A DNA stretch of 64,000 nucleotides from Arcanobacterium wilhelmae (GTDB taxonomy: Bacteria > Actinomycetota > Actinomycetes > Actinomycetales > Actinomycetaceae): the NCBI RefSeq assembly GCF_029632765.1, contig NZ_CP121247.1:620001-684000 (forward strand), in the 5' to 3' direction. Positions within the stretch are counted from its first letter, which is position 1, and every line of letters begins with the position of its first letter. Shown here one piece after another: positions 53,850 to 62,462 of the stretch. A model generated the notes under the pieces. That model made no database searches, was not told the origin of the DNA, and saw only the letters and a program-made list of their open reading frames with translations. Position numbers and translations under genes: made by a program.

Positions 53850-56800
53850 AACTGACCTATGAAGCATTCGCCCAGATCCTGGAAAATCACCCCACAGAAG
53901 AACAAGAAAAAGTGATTCGAAGCGAGGAGCCGTCGATCCTCGTCGTTGCGGGAGCAGGGAGCGGGAAAACGGCGACAATGTCGCAACGGATCGCATGGCA
54001 CGTTGCGCGTGGGCATGTTCGGCCAGATGAAGTGCTTGGCTTGACCTTCACGCGCAAAGCCGCAGGCGAGCTTGCGACTCGCGTGATGGGGCAGCTCGCA
54101 GCCGTGAAGGCCCGTTTTGGGGTGGGGAAAGATAGCGAAGAAACAAGCGAGAATGATAATAAGGTGGCCGACGCTATCCATGCTTCCACCGCTCGGCCCA
54201 CGATCCTCACGTACAACTCGTTTGCCTCTCAACTGGCATCATCGTATGCGATGCTCATCGGCGAGGATCCACGTTCACGCCTGATTCAGGAAGCTGAACG
54301 ATGGCAGATTATGGAAAAAATCGTGTCCGATTCGATGGACGACGTCCTCCTTCACGCCGGCTACGATCCCGCATCCGATGAGTCCCCGCTGGCAGATCGT
54401 TCACTGTCGAGCATTATTTCGGATTCGCTCGCGCTGTCGTCCTCCATGATTGACAACGGTGTATCCACACGTGAGCTGATCAAGCAGCTCGAAGAAGAGA
54501 ATGCGTTCGCGTCGGAGCTGGCAGCTGTGAAGTTTCGCGTTCCACCGAACACTTTCGCCGAGGCGGAAGAAAACACTGGGTTGCCAGCGAAGAAAGCGTG
54601 GGATCAGCTCAAAAAGATTGGGCGAACATTCGCATACCGATCCCTCATAGTGGAATTTGTTGAACGGTATTTTAGCTATAAGAAGGCCAATTCACTTGCA
54701 GAATTTGCTGATCAGGTGGCGTGGGCGAGCCGGATTCTTGAATCCCACGAGCGTGTCCGAGAAGAAATCGCGGGCAGGTACAGGCTCGTTATTCTCGATG
54801 AATACCAAGACACTTCCGTCAACCAGGCGCGATTCCTTCACCTCGTTTTTGGCGGACATGCCGAAGGATGGCGCTCAATCTGCGCGGTTGGAGATCCGAA
54901 TCAGGCGATCTACTCGTGGCGGGGTGCATCTGCGAACGCGCTGTCCGATTTCACCCGTGATTTTGCTGTGGCTCCTCACGCCAGGCTGACGCTGTCGGTT
55001 GCTTTCAGAAACGGCAAGAATATTCTCGATGCGGCGAATCTCCTCACCCATGGTCAACGCGGGAAGCTTGAATATGGCGAGCGGCTCACAGTGAAAGAAC
55101 TCGTTGCCGGGCCAGTTTCGCGGTCGAGCTCCGTTGACTGGGTTCATGCGCCGCTTCGCGGCGAATCTGCCACAGCACTGGTGAAGGCGGTTCACGCCGC
55201 AATGGGGAAAATCGATCGTGAGCAGGCAACGAAAGGCGGAAAACCGGCGTCGGCGGCAATCTTGTGTCGCAAACGTAAATACGTGCCCTCGATCATTGCC
55301 GCCCTCGAAGCAGAAGGCGTGCCCTACGAAGCAGTCGGCGGGCAATCGTTGATGGAGCGCAAAGAGGTAAGGCTCGTTCGCGCCCTTCTCACCTTGACCG
55401 TCAGCCCTGCACGTAACTCTGCGCTCGTTCCGCTCCTGAACTTCTTTGCCATTGGCACATCTGATCTGCGCGAACTCGGCAAGGTGACGCGCGAACGCAA
55501 GGACCAGTCGCTACTCGCATCGTTGGAATGGATCCTGCACAATCCCGCCGATGTCCGCATCAGTGAGGAAGGCATGAGTCGTCTCGCTCGGCTTGGCACC
55601 GTGCTCGAGCAGATGCGCCTCCGGCGCCTCGAATCAGTGCCGCAGGCTGTCCAGAGCGCGATCGACCTGCTCGATCTTGAGATGTACGCTGCAGCGATGC
55701 GTCGAGGAAACCGGATGATGAGCGCGCTCGGGTCCTTCGCCTCAATGGCGCATCAGTATGCGGCAACCGCCGATTCGCCATCGCTCGAAGGATTCGTTGC
55801 TTGGATTGACCTCGTCGAAGAGAAAGAAAATCAAGGAGAAGAGAGCACCTCGGCCGAAGCCCCGATGATTGATGAAGAGATCGTCCCCGAGGGTGGTGTG
55901 GTCCAGGTACTCACCGTGCACGCTGCGAAAGGGCTCGAGTGGGATGTCGTTGGCGTTCCGGAAATGAATTTTCACGAATTCGACACCGAAAAGCACGCTT
56001 ACGATGTCTGGCAAACGACCAGCTCGATGCTTCCATACCCGCTTCGGCAGGATCGTGAGTATCTACCGTCTTTCGAAGTGGCCGGTCACTTCCGGCCGGG
56101 GGAGTTCGAGCGCGTGGCTCGTGGATATTCGGTCGACAAGGACGCGGATGCGCGAGAGACGCTCAAAGCGATGCTGGTGGATCTTGGAAGCGACTATGCG
56201 AGTTACCGGTATGGAGAAATCCCCGAGCATGCTGCCGCTGAGGAGCGTCGCCTCGCATACGTAGCGTTCACCCGCCCGAAGCGTGTCCTGATCCTCGCTA
56301 GCTACGATTTCACCGATCTTGCGAGCGCGAAGAAGTTTGCGGACGCCTGGGAGAAAAAGGGCGAATTCGCACCTCCCGAGCGTGGGCAGTTCCTTACCGA
56401 CGTCATGGAATTGTTACCGCAGAGCGCATCAGGCAACATCGTCGCCCAAGACGAATCTGCATTCCGCGCGTGGGCTCACGAGGTGAATCTGGCATCTGTC
56501 AGAGTCGGACAACCGGTGCTCGCGGCATCTGAAGAGTTTCCCACATGGCCTGCTGACGTGGATCGTTCCCTGGACAGAGTGCAGGTGAAGCAACGCGAAA
56601 CGCTTGGTCTTTCCGACGAGGAACGCTCCGCGCTCATTTCACAGTGGAATGCGATCGTCGAGGGGTTTCTCCCTGAACAACATCAGCGCGCCCAGGTTGA
56701 GAAGCCTCACTACACTGCGTCCGACGTAGTGGCCGTAGCGAGCGATTCGTCCGCGTTCTGGAGGAATCTTGTTCGCCCGATTCCGATGAAGCCCTCGCCC

Positions 56801-57322
56801 GCAGGGCGCCTAGGTACTGAAGTACATGCGGCAATCGCCAATTTTTACGATGCGCCGGCCACACTCGATCTCGATTCTGTGTGGGAATTCGAGCAGGAAG
56901 AGACTCCTGCTCAGAAGAATGAGATTCTGCTCGATCGTTTCCGTAGCTCGCCATATGCGAAGCTCCAGCCGCTGGCGATCGAGCGCGCACTCGAAATCCG
57001 TATCGGTGGAACCACTGTCAGGTGCGTGATCGACGCTGTCCTTGACACGTCGCATCTCGTCGATCGTGCCCCGGTGACGATCGTGGATTGGAAGACGGGG
57101 CACAGACCAAGCGATGCCCTCCTTGAGGCGCGAGTGCTTCAGCTCCAGCTGTACCGGCTCGTATGGTCCAGAGTGCATGGCGTTGCACTGAGCTCAATCG
57201 ATGCTGCGTTCTACTATCTCGGCGAGGAGAACGAAGAAAATCGCGAGTTTCATCCGAGGCTGTGGAGCGAGAATGAAATTATCGAGCAGGTTGCTCATCT
57301 TCTTCATCAAGATTCGCAGTAG
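53846..57322 (+). CDS. adnB: AdnB-like helicase-nuclease subunit
   Basis: 1158-aa partner of AdnA. Walker A GAGSGKT at 36-42, GLTFTRKAAGELATRV (motif Ia), Walker B DEYQDTSV at 318-325, GDPNQAIYSWRGA (motif III), TVHAAKGLEWD (motif V) and YVAFTRPKRVL (motif VI): a complete SF1A 3'-5' motor. C-terminal nuclease VDWKTGHRP with Asp1081 and Lys1083 and QLQLYRLVW. No cysteine cluster here. It is probably the driving motor of the heterodimer. The gene's last 44 bp overlap the convergent phosphotransferase gene. Confidence 0.92.
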   Translation: MKLTYEAFAQILENHPTEEQEKVIRSEEPSILVVAGAGSGKTATMSQRIAWHVARGHVRPDEVLGLTFTRKAAGELATRVMGQLAAVKARFGVGKDSEETSENDNKVADAIHASTARPTILTYNSFASQLASSYAMLIGEDPRSRLIQEAERWQIMEKIVSDSMDDVLLHAGYDPASDESPLADRSLSSIISDSLALSSSMIDNGVSTRELIKQLEEENAFASELAAVKFRVPPNTFAEAEENTGLPAKKAWDQLKKIGRTFAYRSLIVEFVERYFSYKKANSLAEFADQVAWASRILESHERVREEIAGRYRLVILDEYQDTSVNQARFLHLVFGGHAEGWRSICAVGDPNQAIYSWRGASANALSDFTRDFAVAPHARLTLSVAFRNGKNILDAANLLTHGQRGKLEYGERLTVKELVAGPVSRSSSVDWVHAPLRGESATALVKAVHAAMGKIDREQATKGGKPASAAILCRKRKYVPSIIAALEAEGVPYEAVGGQSLMERKEVRLVRALLTLTVSPARNSALVPLLNFFAIGTSDLRELGKVTRERKDQSLLASLEWILHNPADVRISEEGMSRLARLGTVLEQMRLRRLESVPQAVQSAIDLLDLEMYAAAMRRGNRMMSALGSFASMAHQYAATADSPSLEGFVAWIDLVEEKENQGEESTSAEAPMIDEEIVPEGGVVQVLTVHAAKGLEWDVVGVPEMNFHEFDTEKHAYDVWQTTSSMLPYPLRQDREYLPSFEVAGHFRPGEFERVARGYSVDKDADARETLKAMLVDLGSDYASYRYGEIPEHAAAEERRLAYVAFTRPKRVLILASYDFTDLASAKKFADAWEKKGEFAPPERGQFLTDVMELLPQSASGNIVAQDESAFRAWAHEVNLASVRVGQPVLAASEEFPTWPADVDRSLDRVQVKQRETLGLSDEERSALISQWNAIVEGFLPEQHQRAQVEKPHYTASDVVAVASDSSAFWRNLVRPIPMKPSPAGRLGTEVHAAIANFYDAPATLDLDSVWEFEQEETPAQKNEILLDRFRSSPYAKLQPLAIERALEIRIGGTTVRCVIDAVLDTSHLVDRAPVTIVDWKTGHRPSDALLEARVLQLQLYRLVWSRVHGVALSSIDAAFYYLGEENEENREFHPRLWSENEIIEQVAHLLHQDSQ

Positions 57323-58460
57323 GAAGGTGCGGTGAATCGCTCGTCTCCACCACGCTCAGCGAAGGAGCGGAAGAATCTCCCGTTGGCAACTCAACGAGTT
57401 CACCTTCATCTTCCGCGTTGTGGGTAACAGATGTGAAGCTGGCCTCGTCCGCAGCTGCAAACTCGTCGCTTTCCACGGGTTCGGATTCCCAGGTTGGGCC
57501 GGTCGCAAGTAGCGGATCTCCTGCAACCTCGCCAGCGAGATCGTCGAGCATGGATGTGGCGTCCTCGATCACGTCGGGATCCTGTGTGCGTACGCCAAAG
57601 CCGAGCCAGCGCGCCAAGGCAATCTCAGACAGGAGGATAGTTCGGGTCATGAACGAGGAATCCGATTCGAGGCCATGCCCATAGGATTCGATGACTGCCG
57701 CGAACTCGTCGTCATTGAGGATCGTGATGAGACCTGCGAAATCCTCCGCTGGGTCTCCCACGTGGGCATCACCGAATCCCATAACGGTTGTCACCTGGCC
57801 GCCGCCCCAGAAGAAGTTTTCCTCAGCAACGTCTCCGTGGACGAAGACAGTGTGAAAGTTCCACAGTGAATCATTGGCGATCGCAGCTTCCCAACGGCGC
57901 ATCAATGCGGGCGGGAGAGGGGAACTTTCGTTGATGTCGGCGAGTTCGGCGCGTAGCCGTGTTCGCAGTAGAAGTGAATCATAAACGGGCAGGCCGGAGC
58001 GGGTGGCGACGTCGATGGGAAGGGAATGGATTGCGCTCAGCGTGCGGCCAAGCTCGTGGCTTGCTACCTCGCCGAGTCGGTCGAAGCGGCGAGGTTTACC
58101 CAAAGGCGCAGGGAAAACTAAGGCGCGCCCGGTTGGCACGGCGGCGAATCCCGCGGGGCGCAGAATATCAAAGGGAAGGTTGCCGTCAGCGACTTCTTCA
58201 GCAAGGGCTTTTGCTACGGAAACTTCAGCTTCGAGGGTGGTTGCGGCATGAGTGTGGAGCGGTACTTTGACTACCCAGTTGCGGCCTCGCGCATCGACGA
58301 CGCCCCCGAACTGGAAATCAGGAGTTTTGCGGTAGGGCGCGCGGGTTCCGACGGCTTCGAGGCCGTCGATAGCGGCGACAGCGAGTGCGGCAAGATGCAG
58401 GGGAGTAGTCTTCACGTCTTTCAAACTATCCGGTTCGGCGATTTTTCGCTGGGGTGACAC
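57279..58460 (-). CDS. Aminoglycoside/macrolide phosphotransferase-fold protein
   Basis: About 393 aa from GTG ending at 58460 (start uncertain; in-frame TTG and GTG codons follow within 16 codons). Kinase-fold core of the APH/MPH family: catalytic HGDVAEENFFW near residue 206 and metal loop GFGDAHVGDP (usually DFxxxxxGDP). The last ~85 residues are acidic and disordered. Homologues are often labelled macrolide 2'-phosphotransferase; with no resistance context here the substrate is unknown. Its 3' end overlaps adnB by 44 bp tail-to-tail. Confidence 0.8.
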   Translation of the reverse strand: MSPQRKIAEPDSLKDVKTTPLHLAALAVAAIDGLEAVGTRAPYRKTPDFQFGGVVDARGRNWVVKVPLHTHAATTLEAEVSVAKALAEEVADGNLPFDILRPAGFAAVPTGRALVFPAPLGKPRRFDRLGEVASHELGRTLSAIHSLPIDVATRSGLPVYDSLLLRTRLRAELADINESSPLPPALMRRWEAAIANDSLWNFHTVFVHGDVAEENFFWGGGQVTTVMGFGDAHVGDPAEDFAGLITILNDDEFAAVIESYGHGLESDSSFMTRTILLSEIALARWLGFGVRTQDPDVIEDATSMLDDLAGEVAGDPLLATGPTWESEPVESDEFAAADEASFTSVTHNAEDEGELVELPTGDSSAPSLSVVETSDSPHLPTANLDEEDEQPAR

Positions 58461-58481
58461 GCGGTGGCGCGGGTCTATACC
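58454..58481 (+). promoter_or_regulatory. Promoter ahead of the tad operon
   Basis: GTGACA (58454-58459), 16-bp spacer and TATACC (58476-58481) match the vegetative consensus at 5/6 and 4/6. Transcription would start near 58488, 9 nt before a strong terminator hairpin and ~90 nt before tadA. The -35 overlaps the first codon of the divergent phosphotransferase gene. Confidence 0.55.
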
Positions 58482-58496
58482 ACGGATGGGTCAACA

Positions 58497-58542
58497 GGCC
58501 GGGGAGTTTTCCACAGCGGTGGAAAACTCCCCGGCCGTTTTT
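58497..58542 (+). terminator. Strong intrinsic terminator in the tadA leader
   Basis: Perfect 18-bp stem (58497-58514 with 58519-58536), 4-nt loop and a T5 run at 58538-58542, oriented for plus-strand transcription. No plus-strand gene ends nearby (adnB stops 1.2 kb earlier), so it either attenuates the tad operon or insulates it from read-through. Confidence 0.85.
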
Positions 58543-58576
58543 GCGTCGTCGCCTAGATTGGAAGTGGAGGTGAACG

Positions 58577-59812
58577 ATGGGTGCGATTCAGTGGCTCGAT
58601 CGGCGTGTGCGTGAAATGGTCCGCGAGCAACGCGTGGATCCGATGCGCCGGCCAGAACAGCTGGAAGAACTGATCGAAAGTGCGGTCGCAGAGTACGAAG
58701 GCTTGACGATTGCAGGTGCAGTGGAACCGATTGGCGACGACGCCGGTGTGCGGCGCGTGTTGCGGGATGAGATTGGCGGTTTTGGCCAGATTCAGCCGTT
58801 GATTGACGATCCGGAGATCGAAGAAATCTGGCTGAATTCACCGGGGAAAGTCTTCTATTCGAAAGGCGGATCCACAACTCTGTCGTCGATCGTGTTGCGC
58901 TCCGATCAAGTGCGTCAGCTCGTGGAACGCATGTTGCTCGCATCCGGGCGTCGTCTGGACCTGTCTTCGCCGTTTGTTGATGCAGCGCTTCATTCAGGCG
59001 AGCGCCTGCACGTGGTGATTCCGGATATTACGCGAGAGCACTGGAGCGTGAATATTCGAAAGTACGTGGTCCAGGCGCGCAGTCTCGAAATGCTTGTTGA
59101 GCGCGGGATGCTCACGGGTGAGGCGGCCAGATTCCTTGCGCTCGCGATGGATTCAGGCCTGAATGTGGTGGTTTCTGGGGCGACCCAAGCGGGTAAAACT
59201 ACGATGTTGCGTGCTCTTCTCGGTGAGGTCCGCGCTGATGAGCGCATTGTCAGTGCGGAGGAAGTGTTCGAGCTCAACCTTGACCACCGAGATGTTGTTG
59301 CTATGCAGACGCGTCCGGCAAATATCGAGGGCCGTGGCGAAGTGACGTTGCGCCGGCTCGTGAAGGAAGCACTGCGTATGCGCCCGGAGCGGATCGTGAT
59401 TGGCGAGGTACGGCAAGCCGAAGCGTTCGACATGTTGATCGCTTTGAACTCGGGGATTCCGGGCGCGTGCACGGTCCACGCGAATTCAGCACGTGAGGCG
59501 GTGAATAAGTTGTGTGTGTTGCCGTTGCTCGCGGGCGAGAACGTCAGCACAGATTTCGTGGTGCCCACCGTGGCGTCGAGCATCGACGTTGTGGTGCACG
59601 TTCGACGTGATCGCTCTGGGAACCGGCAGGTTACTGAAATCGTTGGTCTCACTGGCCGTGTTGAAGGATCCACAGTCGAAATTTCTGAACTCTTTGTTGA
59701 TCGAGGCGGCGGGCTCGTACGTGGGCTCGGTGAGATCCCGAAGCCGGAGTTGTTCGAACGAGCCGGTCACGACATGGGAGGTGTGCGATGGGGTTCGCCG
59801 TTGGGAGTCTGA
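58577..59812 (+). CDS. tadA: Tad/Flp pilus secretion ATPase
   Basis: 411-aa CpaF/TadA hexameric ATPase powering pilus assembly. N1 domain with FGQIQPLIDDPEIEEIW at residues 69-85, Walker A GATQAGKT at 201-208, Asp box SAEEVFELNL, Walker B RIVIGEVRQAEAF and HANSAREAVNKL. Walker A departs from the usual GGTGSGKT (GATQAGKT) but keeps the key Lys207 and Thr208. GAGGTG before ATG 58577. Overlaps tadB by 25 bp. Confidence 0.93.
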   Translation: MGAIQWLDRRVREMVREQRVDPMRRPEQLEELIESAVAEYEGLTIAGAVEPIGDDAGVRRVLRDEIGGFGQIQPLIDDPEIEEIWLNSPGKVFYSKGGSTTLSSIVLRSDQVRQLVERMLLASGRRLDLSSPFVDAALHSGERLHVVIPDITREHWSVNIRKYVVQARSLEMLVERGMLTGEAARFLALAMDSGLNVVVSGATQAGKTTMLRALLGEVRADERIVSAEEVFELNLDHRDVVAMQTRPANIEGRGEVTLRRLVKEALRMRPERIVIGEVRQAEAFDMLIALNSGIPGACTVHANSAREAVNKLCVLPLLAGENVSTDFVVPTVASSIDVVVHVRRDRSGNRQVTEIVGLTGRVEGSTVEISELFVDRGGGLVRGLGEIPKPELFERAGHDMGGVRWGSPLGV

Positions 59813-60612
59813 TCGGGCTGGGTTTGTTCATCGCAGGGCTCGCAATCATCTCTCCGCGGCCAGCGGTGGCCTTAGGGAAAGTACAGGCGGTTGCACGCCG
59901 TGAGGCGACGGGTTTTGCCTCAGCATTGGGGGCGTTCCTTGTGTCGTTCCTGATCGTGGGGTCTGCTGTGTTCTCAATTGTTGTTGCCGTTGCAGGTGGT
60001 TTCGTCCCACGGGTATTACGCGAGCGTTCGCGCCGGCGGCGGGTGGAGGCGATGCGTGCGGCATGGCCGGAGGCCTTGGACGAGGTGGTGTCCGCGGTCC
60101 GTTCTGGTTTATCCGTCGGGGAGGCCTTGGGCGGGCTTGGCACGCGAGGGCCCGACATTTTGAAGGAGCCCTTTGCCCATTTTGCCTACGCGGTGCGAGC
60201 GAGCGGCCGGTTGGATCTGTGTTTGGATGACGTCAAGGCGAAGCTTGCTGATCCTCTCGCGGATCGCGTGATCGAGGCGATGCGCATTGCGGCCATGTTG
60301 GGTGGGGCGGATCTTGGCAAGTCCCTGTCGACGTTGGCTGCGCTGGTTCGGGAAGAAAATCGCGCTCGCGGTGAGCTCCTTGCCCGCCAATCGTGGACGA
60401 CGAACGGCGCGCGGCTTGCCGCATGCGCCCCGTGGATTCTCTTGGCACTTCTCGCAACGCGCGAGGGCACCCTCGAGGCGTACTCGACTCCCACTGGTGT
60501 CGCAGTGTTGGTCGGCGGTTTTATTGTCACTGTTGGCGCCTATCTGTTGATGGTCCGTCTTGGAAGATTGCCTGCGGAGGAGCGGATATTGACGCGCGAG
60601 GTAGTGGCATGA
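59788..60612 (+). CDS. tadB: Tad pilus inner-membrane platform protein TadB
   Basis: 274 aa with a T2SSF (GspF-like) domain at about 90-225: WPEALDEVVSAVRSGLSVGEAL, ASGRLDLCLDDV..., and GADLGKSLSTLAALVREE. Two helices at the N-terminus and two at the C-terminus. With TadC it forms the platform on which TadA acts. Start overlaps tadA; ATGA link to tadC. Confidence 0.88.
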   Translation: MGFAVGSLIGLGLFIAGLAIISPRPAVALGKVQAVARREATGFASALGAFLVSFLIVGSAVFSIVVAVAGGFVPRVLRERSRRRRVEAMRAAWPEALDEVVSAVRSGLSVGEALGGLGTRGPDILKEPFAHFAYAVRASGRLDLCLDDVKAKLADPLADRVIEAMRIAAMLGGADLGKSLSTLAALVREENRARGELLARQSWTTNGARLAACAPWILLALLATREGTLEAYSTPTGVAVLVGGFIVTVGAYLLMVRLGRLPAEERILTREVVA

Positions 60613-61484
60613 TCACGGGGGCCGTTGCAGGGGCAATAGTTGGGTTGGGCGTTGCGTTTGTCGTGATTAGTCTCGTGTTCCGGCCGTCGCTTTTTGTCTC
60701 AAGGGTTGCGCCGCACGTTGCGACGCGTTCGCGGGTATTGCATCGCCGACGTCGGGGCGCGAGTGTGCGCCGTGCTTTGTGGTACGTGGTCGAACGGCTG
60801 GGGTCGACGCGTTCGTCGGTGGAGCGCCGGTTGCGCACGCTTGGTCATCAGACGGTTTCGGATTTTCGTGTGAAACAGCTTCAGTGGGCGGGCATCGGCG
60901 TAGTTGGTGGTGTTGTTCTCGCGTTTTCCTTGGTGGTCCGGGGCGTCCCTGTGGCAGTGTGCCTGCTCGTGGTGGCAGGAAGCGCTGTTGGAGGAATGCT
61001 GGCCGCGGATTCTCGGCTCACCACTCAGGTCCGAAAACGGAGCGAGGCATACACGCGCGAGTTGCCGGACGCTGTCGAATTGATGGCGCTCGCAGTTGGT
61101 TCGGGGGAGTCGATCCGTGGTGCAGTGGAGCGTGTGGCGCGGATCCACAATGGGGTATTTGGGGATGAGCTCTTGCGCATGCTCGACGACGTTCACGCCG
61201 GTAAGCCTCTGGCTGCAGCTTTGGATGAGATGGGCAAGCGTTCGACGAACGCGAATGTTGCACGATTTGTTGATGCGACCGTTGGTGCGATCGAGCAGGG
61301 CAGTGGCCTTGCGGGGGCTCTCAATGCTCAGGCGAGGGATTCCCGGGATGCGGCCCGCCGTGCGCTCCTTGAAAAGGGTGGCCGGGCGGAGATCGCAATG
61401 ATGATCCCGGTGGTGTTTTTCATTTTGCCGATCACCGTGCTGTTCACGATTTTTCCGGCGCTCGGTGCGCTGAGCTTGATGTAA
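60609..61484 (+). CDS. tadC: Tad pilus inner-membrane platform protein TadC
   Basis: 291 aa from ATG 60609, overlapping the tadB stop (ATGA); the open frame upstream is a shadow of tadB. T2SSF-type domain with ELPDAVELMALAVGSGESIRGAV near residue 158, KPLAAALDEMG, and the C-terminal membrane segment MMIPVVFFILPITVLFTIFP. Partner of TadB. Confidence 0.88.
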   Translation: MITGAVAGAIVGLGVAFVVISLVFRPSLFVSRVAPHVATRSRVLHRRRRGASVRRALWYVVERLGSTRSSVERRLRTLGHQTVSDFRVKQLQWAGIGVVGGVVLAFSLVVRGVPVAVCLLVVAGSAVGGMLAADSRLTTQVRKRSEAYTRELPDAVELMALAVGSGESIRGAVERVARIHNGVFGDELLRMLDDVHAGKPLAAALDEMGKRSTNANVARFVDATVGAIEQGSGLAGALNAQARDSRDAARRALLEKGGRAEIAMMIPVVFFILPITVLFTIFPALGALSLM

Positions 61485-61509
61485 GGAAACAAAGAATGAA
61501 AGGAAAGTC

Positions 61510-61701
61510 ATGAGGCGGATGCTGAACAGGTTCACTGCATTGGTCAGGATCGAGGAGAGGAAGGTCGAGCGCGGAGACGTGCCGGGGTGGGTGATGATCA
61601 CGTTAATGACCGCCGCGCTGGTTGTTCTCATTTGGTCGGTGGCTGGGCCAGCTCTGACCTCGTTGTTCGAGAACGCGATCCAGCGTGTCACCCAAATGTG
61701 A
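61510..61701 (+). CDS. Small pilin-like protein 1 (candidate Flp-type pilin)
   Basis: 63 aa: basic leader, ERGDVPGW, then one hydrophobic helix (VMITLMTAALVVLIWSVAG) and a short tail. Prepilin peptidase could cut after Gly22, but the mature position 5 is Trp rather than the Glu of classical pilins. Position just after tadABC is where Flp pilins are found. Small mature size (~41 aa) fits Flp. AAAGGAAAG before the ATG. Identity is inferred from context and architecture. Confidence 0.6.
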   Translation: MRRMLNRFTALVRIEERKVERGDVPGWVMITLMTAALVVLIWSVAGPALTSLFENAIQRVTQM

Positions 61702-62053
61702 AAGTGTGCGCGTCGAAAGGGGGAACGCCACAGTGGGATTCGTGGCCACAGTATCGATGATGCTCGGGGTCACTTATCTCCTTCTTTCGACCGTCCTCGC
61801 ATGGTACGTACACGGGGTTGCCCGCGATTGTGCGGCAGAAGGTGCCCGCGTCGCGGCGCTCGATGGCAGTGATCTTTCGCTGGGGGAGCAGCGTGCGAGG
61901 GAGCTTGTGGCTACGTCGCTTGGTTCGATTTCGGCTGTCGTGCATGGGGAGGAAAGCGCCGGTGTTGTCACCGTGAGCATCGATGTTGAATATCCATTGC
62001 CGTCGGTTGTGGGAATGCATGCGGAGGTGAGTGCGAGTGCGAACCGCGAGTAG
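61685..62053 (+). CDS. TadE-like pseudopilin 2
   Basis: About 122 aa. ERGNATVGF (Gly13/Asn14) followed by one membrane helix (VATVSMMLGVTYLLLSTVLAW) and an extracytoplasmic domain: the TadE-like layout. Position 5 of the mature form is Gly. Start codon uncertain: GTG 61685 overlaps the previous gene by 17 bp, GTG 61703 follows its stop; neither has a good ribosome site. Confidence 0.65.
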   Translation: MSPKCESVRVERGNATVGFVATVSMMLGVTYLLLSTVLAWYVHGVARDCAAEGARVAALDGSDLSLGEQRARELVATSLGSISAVVHGEESAGVVTVSIDVEYPLPSVVGMHAEVSASANRE

Positions 62054-62462
62054 GGAACGTGGCCAACCAACGGAACCGGGCAACGCCGTCGTCGAATTCA
62101 TCGGTGTGCTTGCGGCGATTGTGCTGCCAAGCCTGATCTTCATCGTGGGTGCGGCAACGATCGCCACTCATCAATTCGCTATCGTGGCGGGGGCTCGCGA
62201 GGCGGCGCGCGCCTTCGTGCGCGCGCCGGATTCGAATCAGGCATTCTCGGTTGGCGCGAGGGCGGGGAATCATGCCCTTGCGGAACGAGGGATCTCGGAT
62301 GGGGTCATCACCTTTACGTGCACCCAGACGCCGTGTCTCACACCCGGAGCATCAGTGACCGCGCATGTGAAAACCCAAATCGAACTCCCTGTGATTGGTG
62401 CGACGATCCCTTTAGAAGCTACCGTGTCGATGAACGTCGATCCGCTGAGGAGTGTGCGATGA
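62031..62462 (+). CDS. TadE-like pseudopilin 3 with canonical +5 Glu
   Basis: About 143 aa. EPGNAVVEF: cut after Gly17 would leave Asn at +1 and Glu at +5 (Glu22), the pilin consensus. A helix (IGVLAAIVLPSLIFIVGAA) follows, then AREAARAFVRA, typical of TadE, and a domain with one Cys pair (CTQTPC). Start GTG 62031 or 62037, served by GGAGG at 62023-62027; 62037 has better spacing. The stop overlaps the next ATG. Confidence 0.72.
   Translation: MRVRTASRERGQPTEPGNAVVEFIGVLAAIVLPSLIFIVGAATIATHQFAIVAGAREAARAFVRAPDSNQAFSVGARAGNHALAERGISDGVITFTCTQTPCLTPGASVTAHVKTQIELPVIGATIPLEATVSMNVDPLRSVR

Noticed and set aside
57279-58460. Aminoglycoside or macrolide resistance gene
   Set aside because: Fold and HGD motif support only the kinase superfamily; no mobile context, and the chromosomal place next to adnAB suggests a housekeeping role.
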